From contig CP093829.1 in assembly GCA_033063855.1 (NCBI GenBank), positions 23,281,537 to 23,345,536 of the forward strand: a stretch of DNA of 64,000 nt, written 5' to 3'. Below are positions 25,080 to 35,389 of the stretch, one piece after another. Made by a program: the position numbers and the translations under genes. The notes beneath the pieces are model-generated. The model ran no database searches. It was given only the letters and a program-made list of their open reading frames with translations, and was not told the origin of the DNA. The DNA is from Smittia aterrima. Taxonomy: Eukaryota > Arthropoda > Insecta > Diptera > Chironomidae. Every line of letters starts with the position of its first letter. Positions within the stretch are counted from its first letter, which is position 1.

Positions 25080-28000
25080 TTATGATCTCAGCATCGTGAT
25101 GATTTTTTTAGCAACTTCATCAGACAAATCTTCTAAAACTTGGTTTGGTTTCTCGAAAATGTTAAAGCATCTGAAAGCTGCCTCCTGAGTGATGCAAGTT
25201 AAAGGAAGTTTCTTGAGAACTCGGAAGTGAAACTGAATCTTGCTTTGACTGTTTGGTGGCATCACATCACCGAAACCTAGAAACTCTGAACGAACAGTTG
25301 AGTAGAAAATGATCAAGACTTGCGTTCCATTGTGAATCTGTTTCTGAAGCTTATCGATAACGAATTTTTGGAGTCGGAGCTCTTCAAGATCGAATAACAT
25401 CTTCTGGGCAAACTTGGTAACATCTTCATCTGAGTTCATCTTCATCACGAAGTATTTCGGACGATTATTCCTGACTTGGTTTTGAGAACTTGTTGATGAA
25501 TATCCTGAGAAGCCAGCGTTGTTAGCAAAGAAAGTTGTTGGAGCCGGTTTATTCGATCTGTGATTATCGTTCATCGGTTTATGATTATTCTGATATCCAT
25601 TCGACTTGTTAGTTTGATATCCATTTGAATTGTTAGATTGAAATCCATTCGACTTGTTTGAAGTTCGCTGTTGGTCTGCATAGTTCCCTTGATAACCTGA
25701 TTGATCATAAGAACGTTGATAGTTTCCTGATTGACCAAAACTCTTTTGACGATTTCCCGATTGATCATAATTTCCTTGGCTAGCAAAGTTTCTATTCGAC
25801 TGCTGTCTCTGGTTGCCTTGATATGATGAAGCGTTGGTATTTGCTTCAAGATTAGCTTCGACGAACCCGGAATTCTTTTCTTCAATCTCAAGAATTTTTC
25901 CAATGATTTCAACAAGTTTCTCATCCCTTTCATTGTGTTTGAAGTTACATTGTGACACAAACTTCGTTATCATTGCATCGAGATGTCTTCGAAGATTTAA
26001 CAATAACGATCCACATTCAACTTGTGCGCTGAAGGTTACCAAATTGTCAATCTTGAAAACTGACTCTTCAGAGCTGCTGTCATGATAGCTCTGTTCAAGA
26101 ATGGTCTTGAGAGAAGCACCCGCAGCTAACGACAAACTGAGACTGTTCACGAGAGTGTTACAACGAATCATTGGAATGCGTCCCACTCGATTCTTTTCTT
26201 CGAAAACAACCCAATCCGAAGGAAGATTCTTGAAGTCAATGTTCTTATCATTCTTGCTGCTCATTGCGCTGCTCATGTGAAAGCAAAGCTTTACGTCAAT
26301 GTCGCTGTAGATTAACTTCTTCTTTCGGTCAATTCTTGCGACGCTCGGGTAAAGACCAGCACAGAGACAAGCTTTTATCATCGGCCAGTTGTTTGAGTTC
26401 ACGTTAATTCCATTTGAAGAAGAATTCATTAAGTCTGACTTCTGAAGGTAAGACATGATTTGTCCTCGAATTCCTTTCACATGCTCAAATGCAGTTGAGC
26501 TGATGAAATTCTCTTCACAGAACTTTTTAGCTTTTCCACGATTCTGAGACATTTGATTCTGCCAAAGTTGGAAAATCTTCAACATAAAATAGTGATCACT
26601 CATAGTTCCTTCGGTAAGTCGCATACGAATCTGTTGACACTTTTCACGATCGAATTTTCTCACTGGTAACACAAAGACTTGATCGCTCATCGACAAAATA
26701 CTGACGATACTAAGTACGGGGTCCAAACACTTTAAGGAGATTGCGTAGATGAGCATTTTTCCATATTTTGCGTCAACCGGCATTTGAGCAAGATAATTTC
26801 CGAGTTGAGTGAGTCCTTCGTCTTCATCGAGCGCTCCCAATGATTGCAGTAACTTTATGCTTTGCCTGATACTCGCTAATGAAGGTGGTGTAATACATTT
26901 CAATAGGAAATCTTCGATTTTCATTGTCATGCTGATCATTAACTTAGTTTGAAGACATATCTCAGTGAGTGATGTTCTAAGCAGCTCTGGGAGAGTCGTG
27001 TCTGGCATCGAATTAAAGCGATCACTTGAATAAACACGATAAACGTAACCATTTCGCAATCGACCGGCTCTTCCCTTTCGTTGGTTAGCTGAAGCTTTAC
27101 TGATCCATTGAACGCGAAGTGAAGAAGAATGTGACATCGCGTCGTAGCTTTTCTGTTTCTCGCGGCCACTGTCAATGACGTAAACCTGGAAAAGAAAATT
27201 CTTTAGTGTCAGATTGAGAGAAATAAACTTCAAAAACTTACAACATCGTCGATTGTGATGGAGGACTCCGCGATGTTTGTTGAAAGAATAATCTTTCTCG
27301 ATCCATAGTTGACGGGTTTAAAGACGCTCTTCTGATCGTCAGTTTTCATACTTGAATGAAGGAGGAACATTGTGATTCCATCTTTCAGACGAGTACTGAC
27401 TAAAGCTGCCATTCGAGTGATATCATCGTAGCCAGGAAGGAACACAAGAATCGCTTCATTAGGATCAGTTTGCAGATGAATCGTTTCGATGAGATCAACA
27501 ATTAAGTCATGATCGATTCCTTCTTCAATCACAAAATTATTGTTTGACGTCTTGAAGACAGAATTGTAGTAAATGTTAAGAAGTTCTTTGTTGTACAATT
27601 CAGACGTTGAAAGGATATTTGATCCTCTCTTTGCTTTGTATTTCTCAACCAACTTCTTGACATCAGATTCAGGTCCGTGAAGTTGAATTGCGATATCCAA
27701 GCATGAAATTTCTGATCCATTCCAATGAACTTTAAGATTTGGATTAGCATTAAGTTTAAGTAATCGCTCAACCGCAGGAAAGCAACTTCGACCAATCGCA
27801 ATCATCAGTGCCGTCATTTTAGTTGCTCCGTGACGGAAGTCGACAGGAACATTTTCTGCTTCGACGAGATAAAGGAACTGCTCTAAATCATTCTCCGTGT
27901 TTTCTCCAGTGCTCATGTCATTAAGAACTTCATTAACAAACTTCAAAGTGTCTTCATCCAAGTCGACATAAGTTTCCTCGTCTTCTTCTTTCAAGTACTC

Positions 28001-29195
28001 GCTTGTGCTCGAAGCTGTTAATTGTCCATTCTTGAATTTCTCGTTAAGTTCTTCAACTGCTCGACTGTTATACTTAACGACCTTCAGAACATCCTCCAAA
28101 TAAAATTCTTGAACATTGTATTGCTTCACTGAGATCGCAATTTCTTCACAACCACCGAAATAATTTGAAAACACAGCCGTGTCCATTGTCGCGGACATGA
28201 TAATGAGTCTTAGGTTTGGGTTGACGTTTAGATGTTCCTTGATCGAAGTCAGTAAGAAATCATTTTCTTTAGCTCTCTCGTGAGCTTCATCAATTAAAAT
28301 GTGTGTGATGTTGTTGAAGAGTCTCTCGGGCTCATCGCTTGTCAGATATCTTAGGAAAACTCCTGGCGTGAGGAAGATGCAGTTGGTGTCTTGTGAAATT
28401 GTTGACTCCAATCGAATTTGGTATCCAATGGATCTACCATCGTACTCGCATCTTTCGTAGCAAACACGCTCAGAGCTCGCAATAGCCGAGATTCTTCTCG
28501 GTTGAGTACACAAGATACGACAAGGCAGATTCTTTTCAGTTGCGTTCTCGAGAATGAATTGAGGAATCTGAGTTGTCTTGCCTGATCCAGTTGAGCCTTG
28601 AATTAGAAGAATTTTATTTTCTTCAATCGATTTCAAGATCTGATCACGATACGAATAAATCGAGAGCTGCATTCGTTTCTCAATAATTCTTTGGTCAGCA
28701 TTCGATGGCATCGGTACATGAGGAGCTTTCGAGAGAACCATTGGCTTCGAGTTCTTCTTCTTTGCCGGTTGCCTTGATGGAAAATTCTGGTCAACTTGAG
28801 GAGAAGAACTTTCTTTGCTGAACTGCTTGAGAATGAACATCGTTTTTGGATCCAATGAGATTGTAGCTCTGTTGCTAGTAAAATCATCGTTCTCGGTTGG
28901 TTTGAAGAGTTTCAATCGACGATTCTCATCTGGAAACAAATTGTTGATAAAAAAAAATCATTTTAAAAATGTTTCGCTCACCAAATCCTTCAGATTTTGT
29001 TTTCAAATTATACTTCGGGGCTAGCTTATGAACAAATGCTCGTTCAACATTTGTTAGTGTCGGTGGGAATTCAAAACACATGTCATTTGAGTAATGAACA
29101 AAGTTCTCAATTTCCTTTTCAATTTTAATTCTGAAGTCCGAGCCAATCGCTGACGAGCTCGGATTGTTTTTGTGATTGTTTTTATACTTAGACAT
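25080..29195 (-). CDS. bgcn: YTHDC2/Bgcn-type DExH RNA helicase
   Basis: Domain order matches YTHDC2 and its fly relative Benign gonial cell neoplasm, RNA regulators that switch germ cells from proliferation to differentiation. Three minus-strand exons, 29195-28982, 28929-27242 and 27185-25080, encode 1335 residues. R3H domain at about 20-70 (FPPTLTNVERAFVHKL); motif I GSTGSGKTT at 183-191; DEAH at 285-288; SAT at 317-319; an ankyrin-like insert between the RecA lobes (about 435-502), diagnostic of this family; motif VI QRKGRAGR at 669-676; winged-helix and OB-like regions; a Q/N/G/S-rich linker at about 1088-1205; and a C-terminal YTH-like domain from about 1210 (KYFVMK, then FLGFGDV). ATPase motifs look intact, but the tryptophans of the m6A cage are not visible. 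Convergent with the MOV10-like gene. Whether it is a functional Bgcn (with a Bam partner) or a broader YTHDC2 cannot be told here. Confidence 0.9.
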
Positions 29196-29625
29196 TTCGT
29201 AGTATCACTTCAATTCTATAAATCCAATGTAGAAAGTCTAAATTCCGCTAAAAACTTAAATTAGTAAAGAATCAAATTCGAGTGTTTTGAATTCTTCCGG
29301 GGTCACAATCTTTTGAGATTCAAATTATTCCGTTAAATCGATTTTTATTAAAAACGCGGATATCTCGCGGATTACACAATTTCTCGAAAATCTTTTTATA
29401 TAATTAAATATTCTTTAACAAATACATTTACAAAATATTTTGAGTGGAAATGATTCGTTCCTATTATTCCAATAAGCATTATTCAATATCTAATCTTTTA
29501 TCACCAAATTCCAGTTAGGCCATAAAACTTGACTTTCAATGTTAGCATTAATCATTTATTTGCGTTCAATTCGGTTCCTAACTTCATTTTGGAAGAAATA
29601 GTCAACCAGAAAAGTTCAATTAAAA
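29196..29625. other. intergenic, upstream of two divergent genes
   Basis: About 430 bp between the start of the YTHDC2/Bgcn-like gene (minus) and the first protease homologue (plus). No open frame of interest. An ATAAAA stretch near 29522 could serve as a TATA-like element for the plus-strand gene, but no initiator match is convincing. Confidence 0.5.
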
Positions 29626-30481
29626 ATGGATTCAAAATTCTTTCTTGTCCTTGTGGTGCTTCTAGGTACTCAAGCTTGTCTCAGCTTTGGACAAACCAGC
29701 GAAAGGTTTATTGTGAGTATCGTAAACTACGATACGAACAATGGATTTTGTCGAGCAACGGTCATCACCGAGAATCACGTTTTAACAACCGCATCTTGTG
29801 TGACAAACCCTTTGGTCGGAAGACTTGGTGTAAGAGTCGAGATTAGCGATGATTTCAGCTCGGGTTCGTCCAGAGTTCCTGCAGAGCGAGTTTTCCTTCA
29901 TCCTAACTACAAATCGGGTACCAATGATGAATACAACGTTGCTGTTGTTCTCGTGAGTTGAGAGAAATATTTGTCTCGTGATGTTTTATAAAATTTAAGT
30001 TTTCAGATTGCTGGACAGTTCAATTCTACGATCGTTCCTTCTCGTCGCCTTGGAAGCATCACAAATGGAACCGCTTACAGTAAGACAACGACTTTTTTAA
30101 TTGAATTTTTAGTAAAAATAATAATTTTCAGATTTGTTTGGATGGGGAGCCTCTCCTGCTGTTCCTAGACGAATGCCAATCTACGTATTCGGACCTCAGC
30201 AATGCAACACGACTGCGCAAGTCTATTGTTCTCCGGTTAACAGCATAACTGACACAGTTTGTTCTGCTGATCATGGATCACCAATCGTTGGTATCAGCTC
30301 TGGAACAGTTGACGGATTTCTTCTTACCAGCAACGCTTGCGTTAATTCGACATTAAAATTCCATTCCGTTGGACAATATCGCGCTTGGATTGATGAAGTT
30401 TCCGGAGCTGAAATATCCAAGAAATTGTCAATCGTTGTTATCTTATCGTCTGTCTTAGTTCTAATCAAAAATTTCGTTTAA
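29626..30481 (+). CDS. inactive trypsin-like serine protease homologue 1, secreted/GPI-like
   Basis: First of four tandem paralogues. Exons 29626-29952, 30007-30079 and 30132-30481 encode 249 residues. A signal peptide (about residues 1-22) is followed by RFIVSI, aligning with the mature N-terminus of trypsins but without the glycines of IVGG. The chymotrypsin fold is suggested by the paired cysteines around VITENHVLTTASC, GWG, and the C-x-x-x-x-GSPIV segment. All three catalytic residues are replaced: His57 by Ser (TTASC), Asp102 by Asn (YNVAV), Ser195 by His (ADHGSP). The last 25 residues form a hydrophobic tail after SGAEISKK, resembling a GPI-anchor signal. Several NxT/NxS sites occur. 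Its intron pattern differs from its neighbours: no intron 1, and an extra one before LFGWG. Role unknown; it may bind a ligand or protease at the cell surface. Confidence 0.82.
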
Positions 30482-30495
30482 TCATTAGACAGAAA

Positions 30496-30501
30496 AATAA
30501 A
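30496..30501 (+). promoter_or_regulatory. poly(A) signal of protease homologue 1
   Basis: AATAAA 14 bp after the stop codon. Confidence 0.6.
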
Positions 30502-30706
30502 GAAAAATCTTTGAAAAAGATTTCATTGCTTTTTCTTTATCGCGAAAAGATTATTGCTCAATCAATGTTGAAATGATAATCGGTAAAGCTTCCAAGAACT
30601 TCAAGTTTTTTATTTAATTGGATGACTAAATGAGTCAAGTGCATTCGTCATTTTCTTTTTAATGAAGTTATAAAGCTTTATCTTCGGAAATCACTAAAGT
30701 AGATCG

Positions 30707-30743
30707 CTATATAATGAAGTTAAACGTTCTGATTGTCTCAGTT
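30707..30743 (+). promoter_or_regulatory. TATA + initiator core promoter of protease homologue 2
   Basis: TATATAA at 30709-30715 is followed by the insect initiator TCAGTT at 30738-30743; the presumed start A (30740) lies 31 bp after the first T of the TATA box, the normal spacing. The block is strongly similar to one in front of homologue 3, including the 5' UTR segment GACGAACGACACCAG. This supports the ATG at 30781 as the start. Confidence 0.72.
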
Positions 30744-30780
30744 TAATTTTTTTCCTTTGACGAACGACACCAGAAGAATT

Positions 30781-31645
30781 ATGAAGATTAGTTCAGTTCA
30801 ATCGATTTTCTTGGTTTTGGCTTTCGCTGGCATCAACGGACAGGATAACAAGTTTATCGTTTCCGTCTTGGAACATCCTGCAAATTCAACTGCAGTTACT
30901 GTTAAATGCTTATCAAGTATTATCACGAAACGTCATGTTGTTACAACCGCGAATTGTGCAACAGTTTCCCAGGGAAATGAACTATATTTGTTGCCACATT
31001 CGGAAGCAGGAATCAATGGATCAAGTAAGAAACTTTATTCTTACAAATTACGATAATGACAAAGATTTATTCATAGCACAAAATTTTCGAGTCTCAAAAA
31101 TTTCTATTCATCCTAATTATCGATCTGGAAATCCACTTGTCGCGAACATTGCAGTTTTGGAAGTGAGTTGAGTTAATTTCAATCGATAAAATTTAAAACA
31201 AAATAATCTTAAATAGCTTGCAAGTGAATTTAATACAAGTCTGGTCCCAGCGAGATCTCTCGGAGTTCTTCCCAACAACGGCTCTTGTAATCTCATCAGC
31301 TGGGAAGGAATTTATTTGAATCCAATTAATATTTCGATGGCAATCTTGGGACCTCAACAATGTAACGCAACAAGCGCATTCTGCAGCAACTTCTTAGTCA
31401 ATACAGACAACGCATGTTCTACAAGAGAAGGATCCCCAATTGTATGCACCAACGGAAAGATCGACGGAATTCTTATTAACCCTGGCAATTGCACTCCGGT
31501 CAACAATCAATTCAGAATGAATTATCATTCGATTGGAGAATATCGAACTTGGATTGAACAAGTTTCTGGAGCTGAAATATCCAAGAAATTGTCAATCGTT
31601 GTTATCTTATCTTCTCTATTAGTTGCCATCAAAAGCTTCGCTTAA
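30781..31645 (+). CDS. inactive trypsin-like serine protease homologue 2, secreted/GPI-like
   Basis: Exons 30781-31024, 31077-31162 and 31217-31645, introns in phases 1 and 0, 252 residues. Signal peptide about 1-20 (ending FAGINGQ), then KFIVSV in place of the trypsin N-terminus. His57 is replaced by Asn (VTTANC, Asn58), Asp102 by Asn (ANIAVLE) and Ser195 by Glu (TREGSPIVC), so no proteolysis is expected, while the three-disulfide cysteine layout is kept. The C-terminal segment SGAEISKKLSIVVILSSLLV is almost the same as in homologue 1, with 44 identical bases (31568-31611 against 30404-30447) although the rest of the two proteins has diverged widely. Several Asn-linked glycosylation sequons (NST, NGS, NIS, NAT). 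Closest overall to homologue 3. Function unknown. Confidence 0.82.
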
Positions 31646-31943
31646 TCATCAGACAAGAATTCATTCGAAATCCAAATGAACGTCACACATTGAGTCTTCA
31701 CTTTACTCGATTAATTTGAAAGCTTTTTGATAAAATTTGAAGCTTTTTCTTATGTCACTCAATTTTAATTGGATGACTCAAGTGCATTCGTCATAATATT
31801 TTTTAATGAAGTCGCAATCGTTAACTCTCAGTTGATAAAAAATTAATGACGCAAAAGCGTTATCTACGATAACTTATCTTCAATAAAAATCAATTTTTAA
31901 TCCACGAAAAATCTTTATCTAAGACTTAGATCCAAAGTAGATC

Positions 31944-31981
31944 GATATATATTGAAGGTAAACTTTCTGTTTGACTCAGTT
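31944..31981 (+). promoter_or_regulatory. TATA + initiator core promoter of protease homologue 3
   Basis: TATATAT at 31946-31952 and TCAGTT at 31976-31981, with the start A at 31978, 32 bp after the TATA start. The layout and surrounding bases copy those of homologue 2, so promoter and coding sequence were duplicated together. Confidence 0.72.
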
Positions 31982-32017
31982 TATTTTTTCCCATTGACGA
32001 ACGACACCAGCGAAGTT

Positions 32018-32920
32018 ATGAAGTTCAGTTCAGTTCAATTGGCTTTGATGCCTTTCTTGTTTTTGGCTTTCGCTGGAATCAACGGACAGCAGCCAAACAA
32101 CAGATTCATCGTTTCCGTTTATCAACATCCTACAGGGAATATCAATGCAGTTCCTACATTCCGATGCTTATCGAGTATTATCACGAATCGTCACGTCGTT
32201 ACAACCGCGAATTGTGCAACAGTTCCTCAGGGAACTTCACTAATGTTGATGAAACGTTGGGATGGAACAGGCAATGAAGTCCCAGGAGCAAGTAAGCAAA
32301 TTAATTCTTTAAAGTAAATTAAGATTTTGACTAAGAAAATCTTCATAGGCGCCGGTGGAGTCTCAAGAATTTCTATTCATCCTGATTATCGAGTTGGCAA
32401 TTCATTTGTCGCTAATGTTGCAGTTTTAGAAGTGAGTTGAGTTAATTAACAATCGATAAAGTTTAAAACAAATTTTTCTAAATAGTTCCTTGGAGATTTT
32501 GATACAAATTTGTTCCCAACGAGATCTCTTGGAGTTCTTCCGGTCAATGGCTCTTGCAGTCTCTTCGCCACTGGAGGAGATACTACTGTGAATCCACTTC
32601 AACTCACAGTTCCAATCTTGGGACCTCAACATTGTGACGCAACTTTGCGAAGCGCTTTCTGCTCCAACTTCTTGACTAACACTGCAGATGAATGTGCTGC
32701 ATTTGAAGGATCGCCAGTTGCATGCACCAACGGACATCTCGACGGATTTCTTATTAACACTGGCAATTGTATCCTGGTTAACAATCAATACAGAATGAAT
32801 TATCATTCGATTGGAGAATTCCGAGATTGGATCGAATATGTTTCAAGTGCAAAGATTTCCGCTAAAATTTCAATTTTCACTCTTCTCTTGTTGACATTTG
32901 TTTCGTCACTTTTGAAGTAA
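32018..32920 (+). CDS. inactive trypsin-like serine protease homologue 3, secreted/GPI-like
   Basis: Exons 32018-32291, 32349-32431 and 32486-32920, introns in phases 1 and 0, 263 residues. Signal peptide (about 1-24) ends at AGINGQ, then RFIVSV. Triad positions are TTANC (His57 to Asn), ANVAVLE (Asp102 to Asn) and AFEGSPVAC (Ser195 to Glu). The C-terminus SAKISAKISIFTLLLLTF forms a hydrophobic tail like a GPI signal, but unlike homologues 1 and 2 in sequence. Strong similarity to homologue 2 across exon 1 and the promoter indicates a fairly recent duplication. AATAAA at 32949. No catalytic function can be expected; a receptor, decoy or cofactor role is only conjecture. Confidence 0.82.
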
Positions 32921-32948
32921 ATTAAAATTGTTTAGTCACCAACTCGAA

Positions 32949-32954
32949 AATAAA
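32949..32954 (+). promoter_or_regulatory. poly(A) signal of protease homologue 3
   Basis: AATAAA 28 bp after the stop codon. Confidence 0.55.
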
Positions 32955-33172
32955 AAATTTTGTAGATTGAAAGTAATTTTTATCTTATCATGAATTTTCT
33001 GATTTTTCTTACGTCATCCGATTGATTAAATTTTTCCTCAGACTTCTTCGTTATCTCAATTTCGTTGACATCACAACAAATCTGATTCCTCCTTGAATCA
33101 GAGTTTATCATAAATTCTTAAAATCGCTTTTTATTTCAATTGCGAAACTCAAACACAGAAGTTCTGTTTAAA

Positions 33173-34074
33173 ATGAAAATAAACATTGCGCTGCTTGCAT
33201 TTGTAGCTAGTTTACTCGAAATTGCCTTCGGAGAAAATATTGTTGATCGATTCATAGCGAACGTTAACTTGCACAGCTCGAGTGAGGATACTTGGGGAAC
33301 TCTCAAATGCAAAGCTACAATAATAACCTCGAGATATGTGCTGACGACTGCAACTTGTGCGACAGTAACTTCACCAAATTTTCTTTCGCTTCAAATGAAT
33401 TTTCCCGAATGGAATCCTTGGGCACAAAGTGAGTCAAAGAGAAATCTATTGATTTCAGTAGAAACTAAATGCTTTGAATTTATTTAGGAAGTGGCCCAGT
33501 TGATGAGATCATTTTCCATCCCGACTATGTTCTGGGTAACAGAACATTCGCAAATATTGCGGTCATGCGTGTAAGTTTCATTTGAAATGAGAACTCTTCC
33601 GGATAGTGAACTAAATCTTCTCTCTAGTGGGTTCATCGATTTGACGTCACCGCAACACGACCAAGGGTTCTCGGCAGTCTTCCAACGAATGGATCTTGTA
33701 ATTTATTTGGATTTGGCTCAACAGCTGCAATGCCAACTCGTCATAGTATTGATGTGTTTAGCTCGGCATTGTGTGATCCACTTTTGCCTCGAGTCTTTTG
33801 TTCAGTTCTTCCGTCGACTAAACATGTTTCCTGTGGCGCGAGTGAAGGATCGCCAGTTGCATGCACTGACTACTCAGTCGACGGAATTCTATTGAATTCA
33901 GAGAATTGCACAGCAGTTGATGATGTCGGATATAGATTGAACTATCTCTCAATCGAGGAATTCGCTGAATGGATCGAAGAAGTCTCAGCTGCTAATCCTT
34001 CTTCAAAAAAGATTGTTTCTCTTATCTTATCATCAGTTGCAATTAGCTTAGCAAAGTTCATCGTCATTTACTAA
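33173..34074 (+). CDS. inactive trypsin-like serine protease homologue 4, secreted/GPI-like
   Basis: Most divergent of the four. Exons 33173-33428, 33488-33570 and 33628-34074, introns in the same two positions and phases as homologues 2 and 3, 261 residues. The start ATG at 33173 opens a good signal peptide (MKINIALLAFVASLLEIAFG), then DRFIANV. Triad positions are TTATC (His57 to Thr), ANIAVMR (Asp102 to Asn) and ASEGSPVAC (Ser195 to Glu). The C-terminal tail after SAANPSSKK is hydrophobic and GPI-signal-like. The TATA/initiator block seen before homologues 2 and 3 is not evident here. AATAAA overlaps the stop (34074) and a second lies at 34111. Confidence 0.8.
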
Positions 34075-34110
34075 ATAAAATTTTATTTTGATAAAAATAA
34101 GCGAAGTCGA

Positions 34111-34116
34111 AATAAA
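34111..34116 (+). promoter_or_regulatory. poly(A) signal of protease homologue 4
   Basis: AATAAA 36 bp after the stop codon; another overlaps the stop itself. Confidence 0.5.
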
Positions 34117-35282
34117 TGAGCTTTGATATCTGAATTTCTTAATAGAACTTTCTTTTATTTTTCTTTCACAATTTACAGAGCTTAGTTCGTTAATTTACTT
34201 ATGATTCGTTTTATAAGTCATCAAGATTGAAGTGAATTCAAGTGGAAATGATGAGGGAAAATCTTTGTGCAAGTTTTCTCATCTCAAAGCTATGACGATT
34301 CACATTTCGTCGCTCATACAGAATAAATAAGTCCATCAGCTTCATTAGAAGCAAATGAAGCTTCTTTTGCCGGTCACTTGAAAACTTTTACTTAAAACAA
34401 CAAACGGTAATTAACTTAAGAGAGCATCACAAAACCGCAATAATAATTACGAATAGTCAAACTAAAATTTCTCTAGATACGAGCATAATAATACTAAAGT
34501 TTTAGTCGTTTTTTGATATCAGGATAAACTTTTCTATTCGAAAGCTCCGAATCGATCCCTTTTGATCAATTAGCTTTCTCTCATCCAAGAGTTTTGAGGA
34601 GGGACAACAATTAATGTACATGAATTATTTGTAGAAAAATATTTTGTGGATCTGTCAGCATCTTCAAGTAAGTTTCTTGCATTAAGTTACGTTGTTTGAA
34701 ATATACAATTATGATGGGAGTGTGAACGTTAGTTAAGTCACAAGATATTTTAGAAGCTTTTGAAAAGCTCTTCTGATTAAATTGAAGCTGTTCAGCGGAG
34801 ACTTAACTGAACGATGATCGCCCAAACGAGATATTTGATTTATTATTCAATAATTTAAATTCGTATTCATATTAATTTGACTGCAACAGAATTTCCGGGA
34901 AGGAAACTGGAGATTCTCACTTGCCTTTAAATAAAAAACAAAAGCTTAAAGCTTTTTTTACATTCTCAATCTCCAAAGACCTTTACGAACTTCCACGATA
35001 AAATTCTTAGAATTAACATGTCAATCTTTAGCTCGTCTGCTCGGATCTTATCACAACATCCTCGAGCCTAAGTCTTCTCACCTTGATAATCCCTCATTCG
35101 CAAACCGTGCTCTCTTAAATGATTAATTGGATAAACTCGTATACGATTTGCTGAACGGTTTTTCTTTTCTTTTTTTTCTTTCTTTCTTGTCTGTCTACAA
35201 TCTTGGAACTTTTTCACCATTTGTTTCACAATGTTCAGGAGTTTTTATGATTTTCCGTCAAAACGTGAAGATTAAAATTGTT
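34117..35282. other. intergenic, no gene seen
   Basis: About 1.2 kb between the protease-homologue cluster and the 3' end of Pde11. AT-rich, stops in all frames, no recognised element. Confidence 0.6.
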
Positions 35283-35288
35283 TTTATT
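35283..35288 (-). promoter_or_regulatory. possible poly(A) signal of Pde11
   Basis: AATAAA on the minus strand about 100 bp past the Pde11 stop codon; other AT-rich alternatives exist nearby. Confidence 0.4.
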
Positions 35289-35389
35289 TTGTTGAAGGTC
35301 GTTAATGTACAATTAAAAATGCAAGAGGAAAAAGTTATGCTGGTAAACATTTATGATTTTTTGAAGAAGAATCCTCGACGAAATAATTC

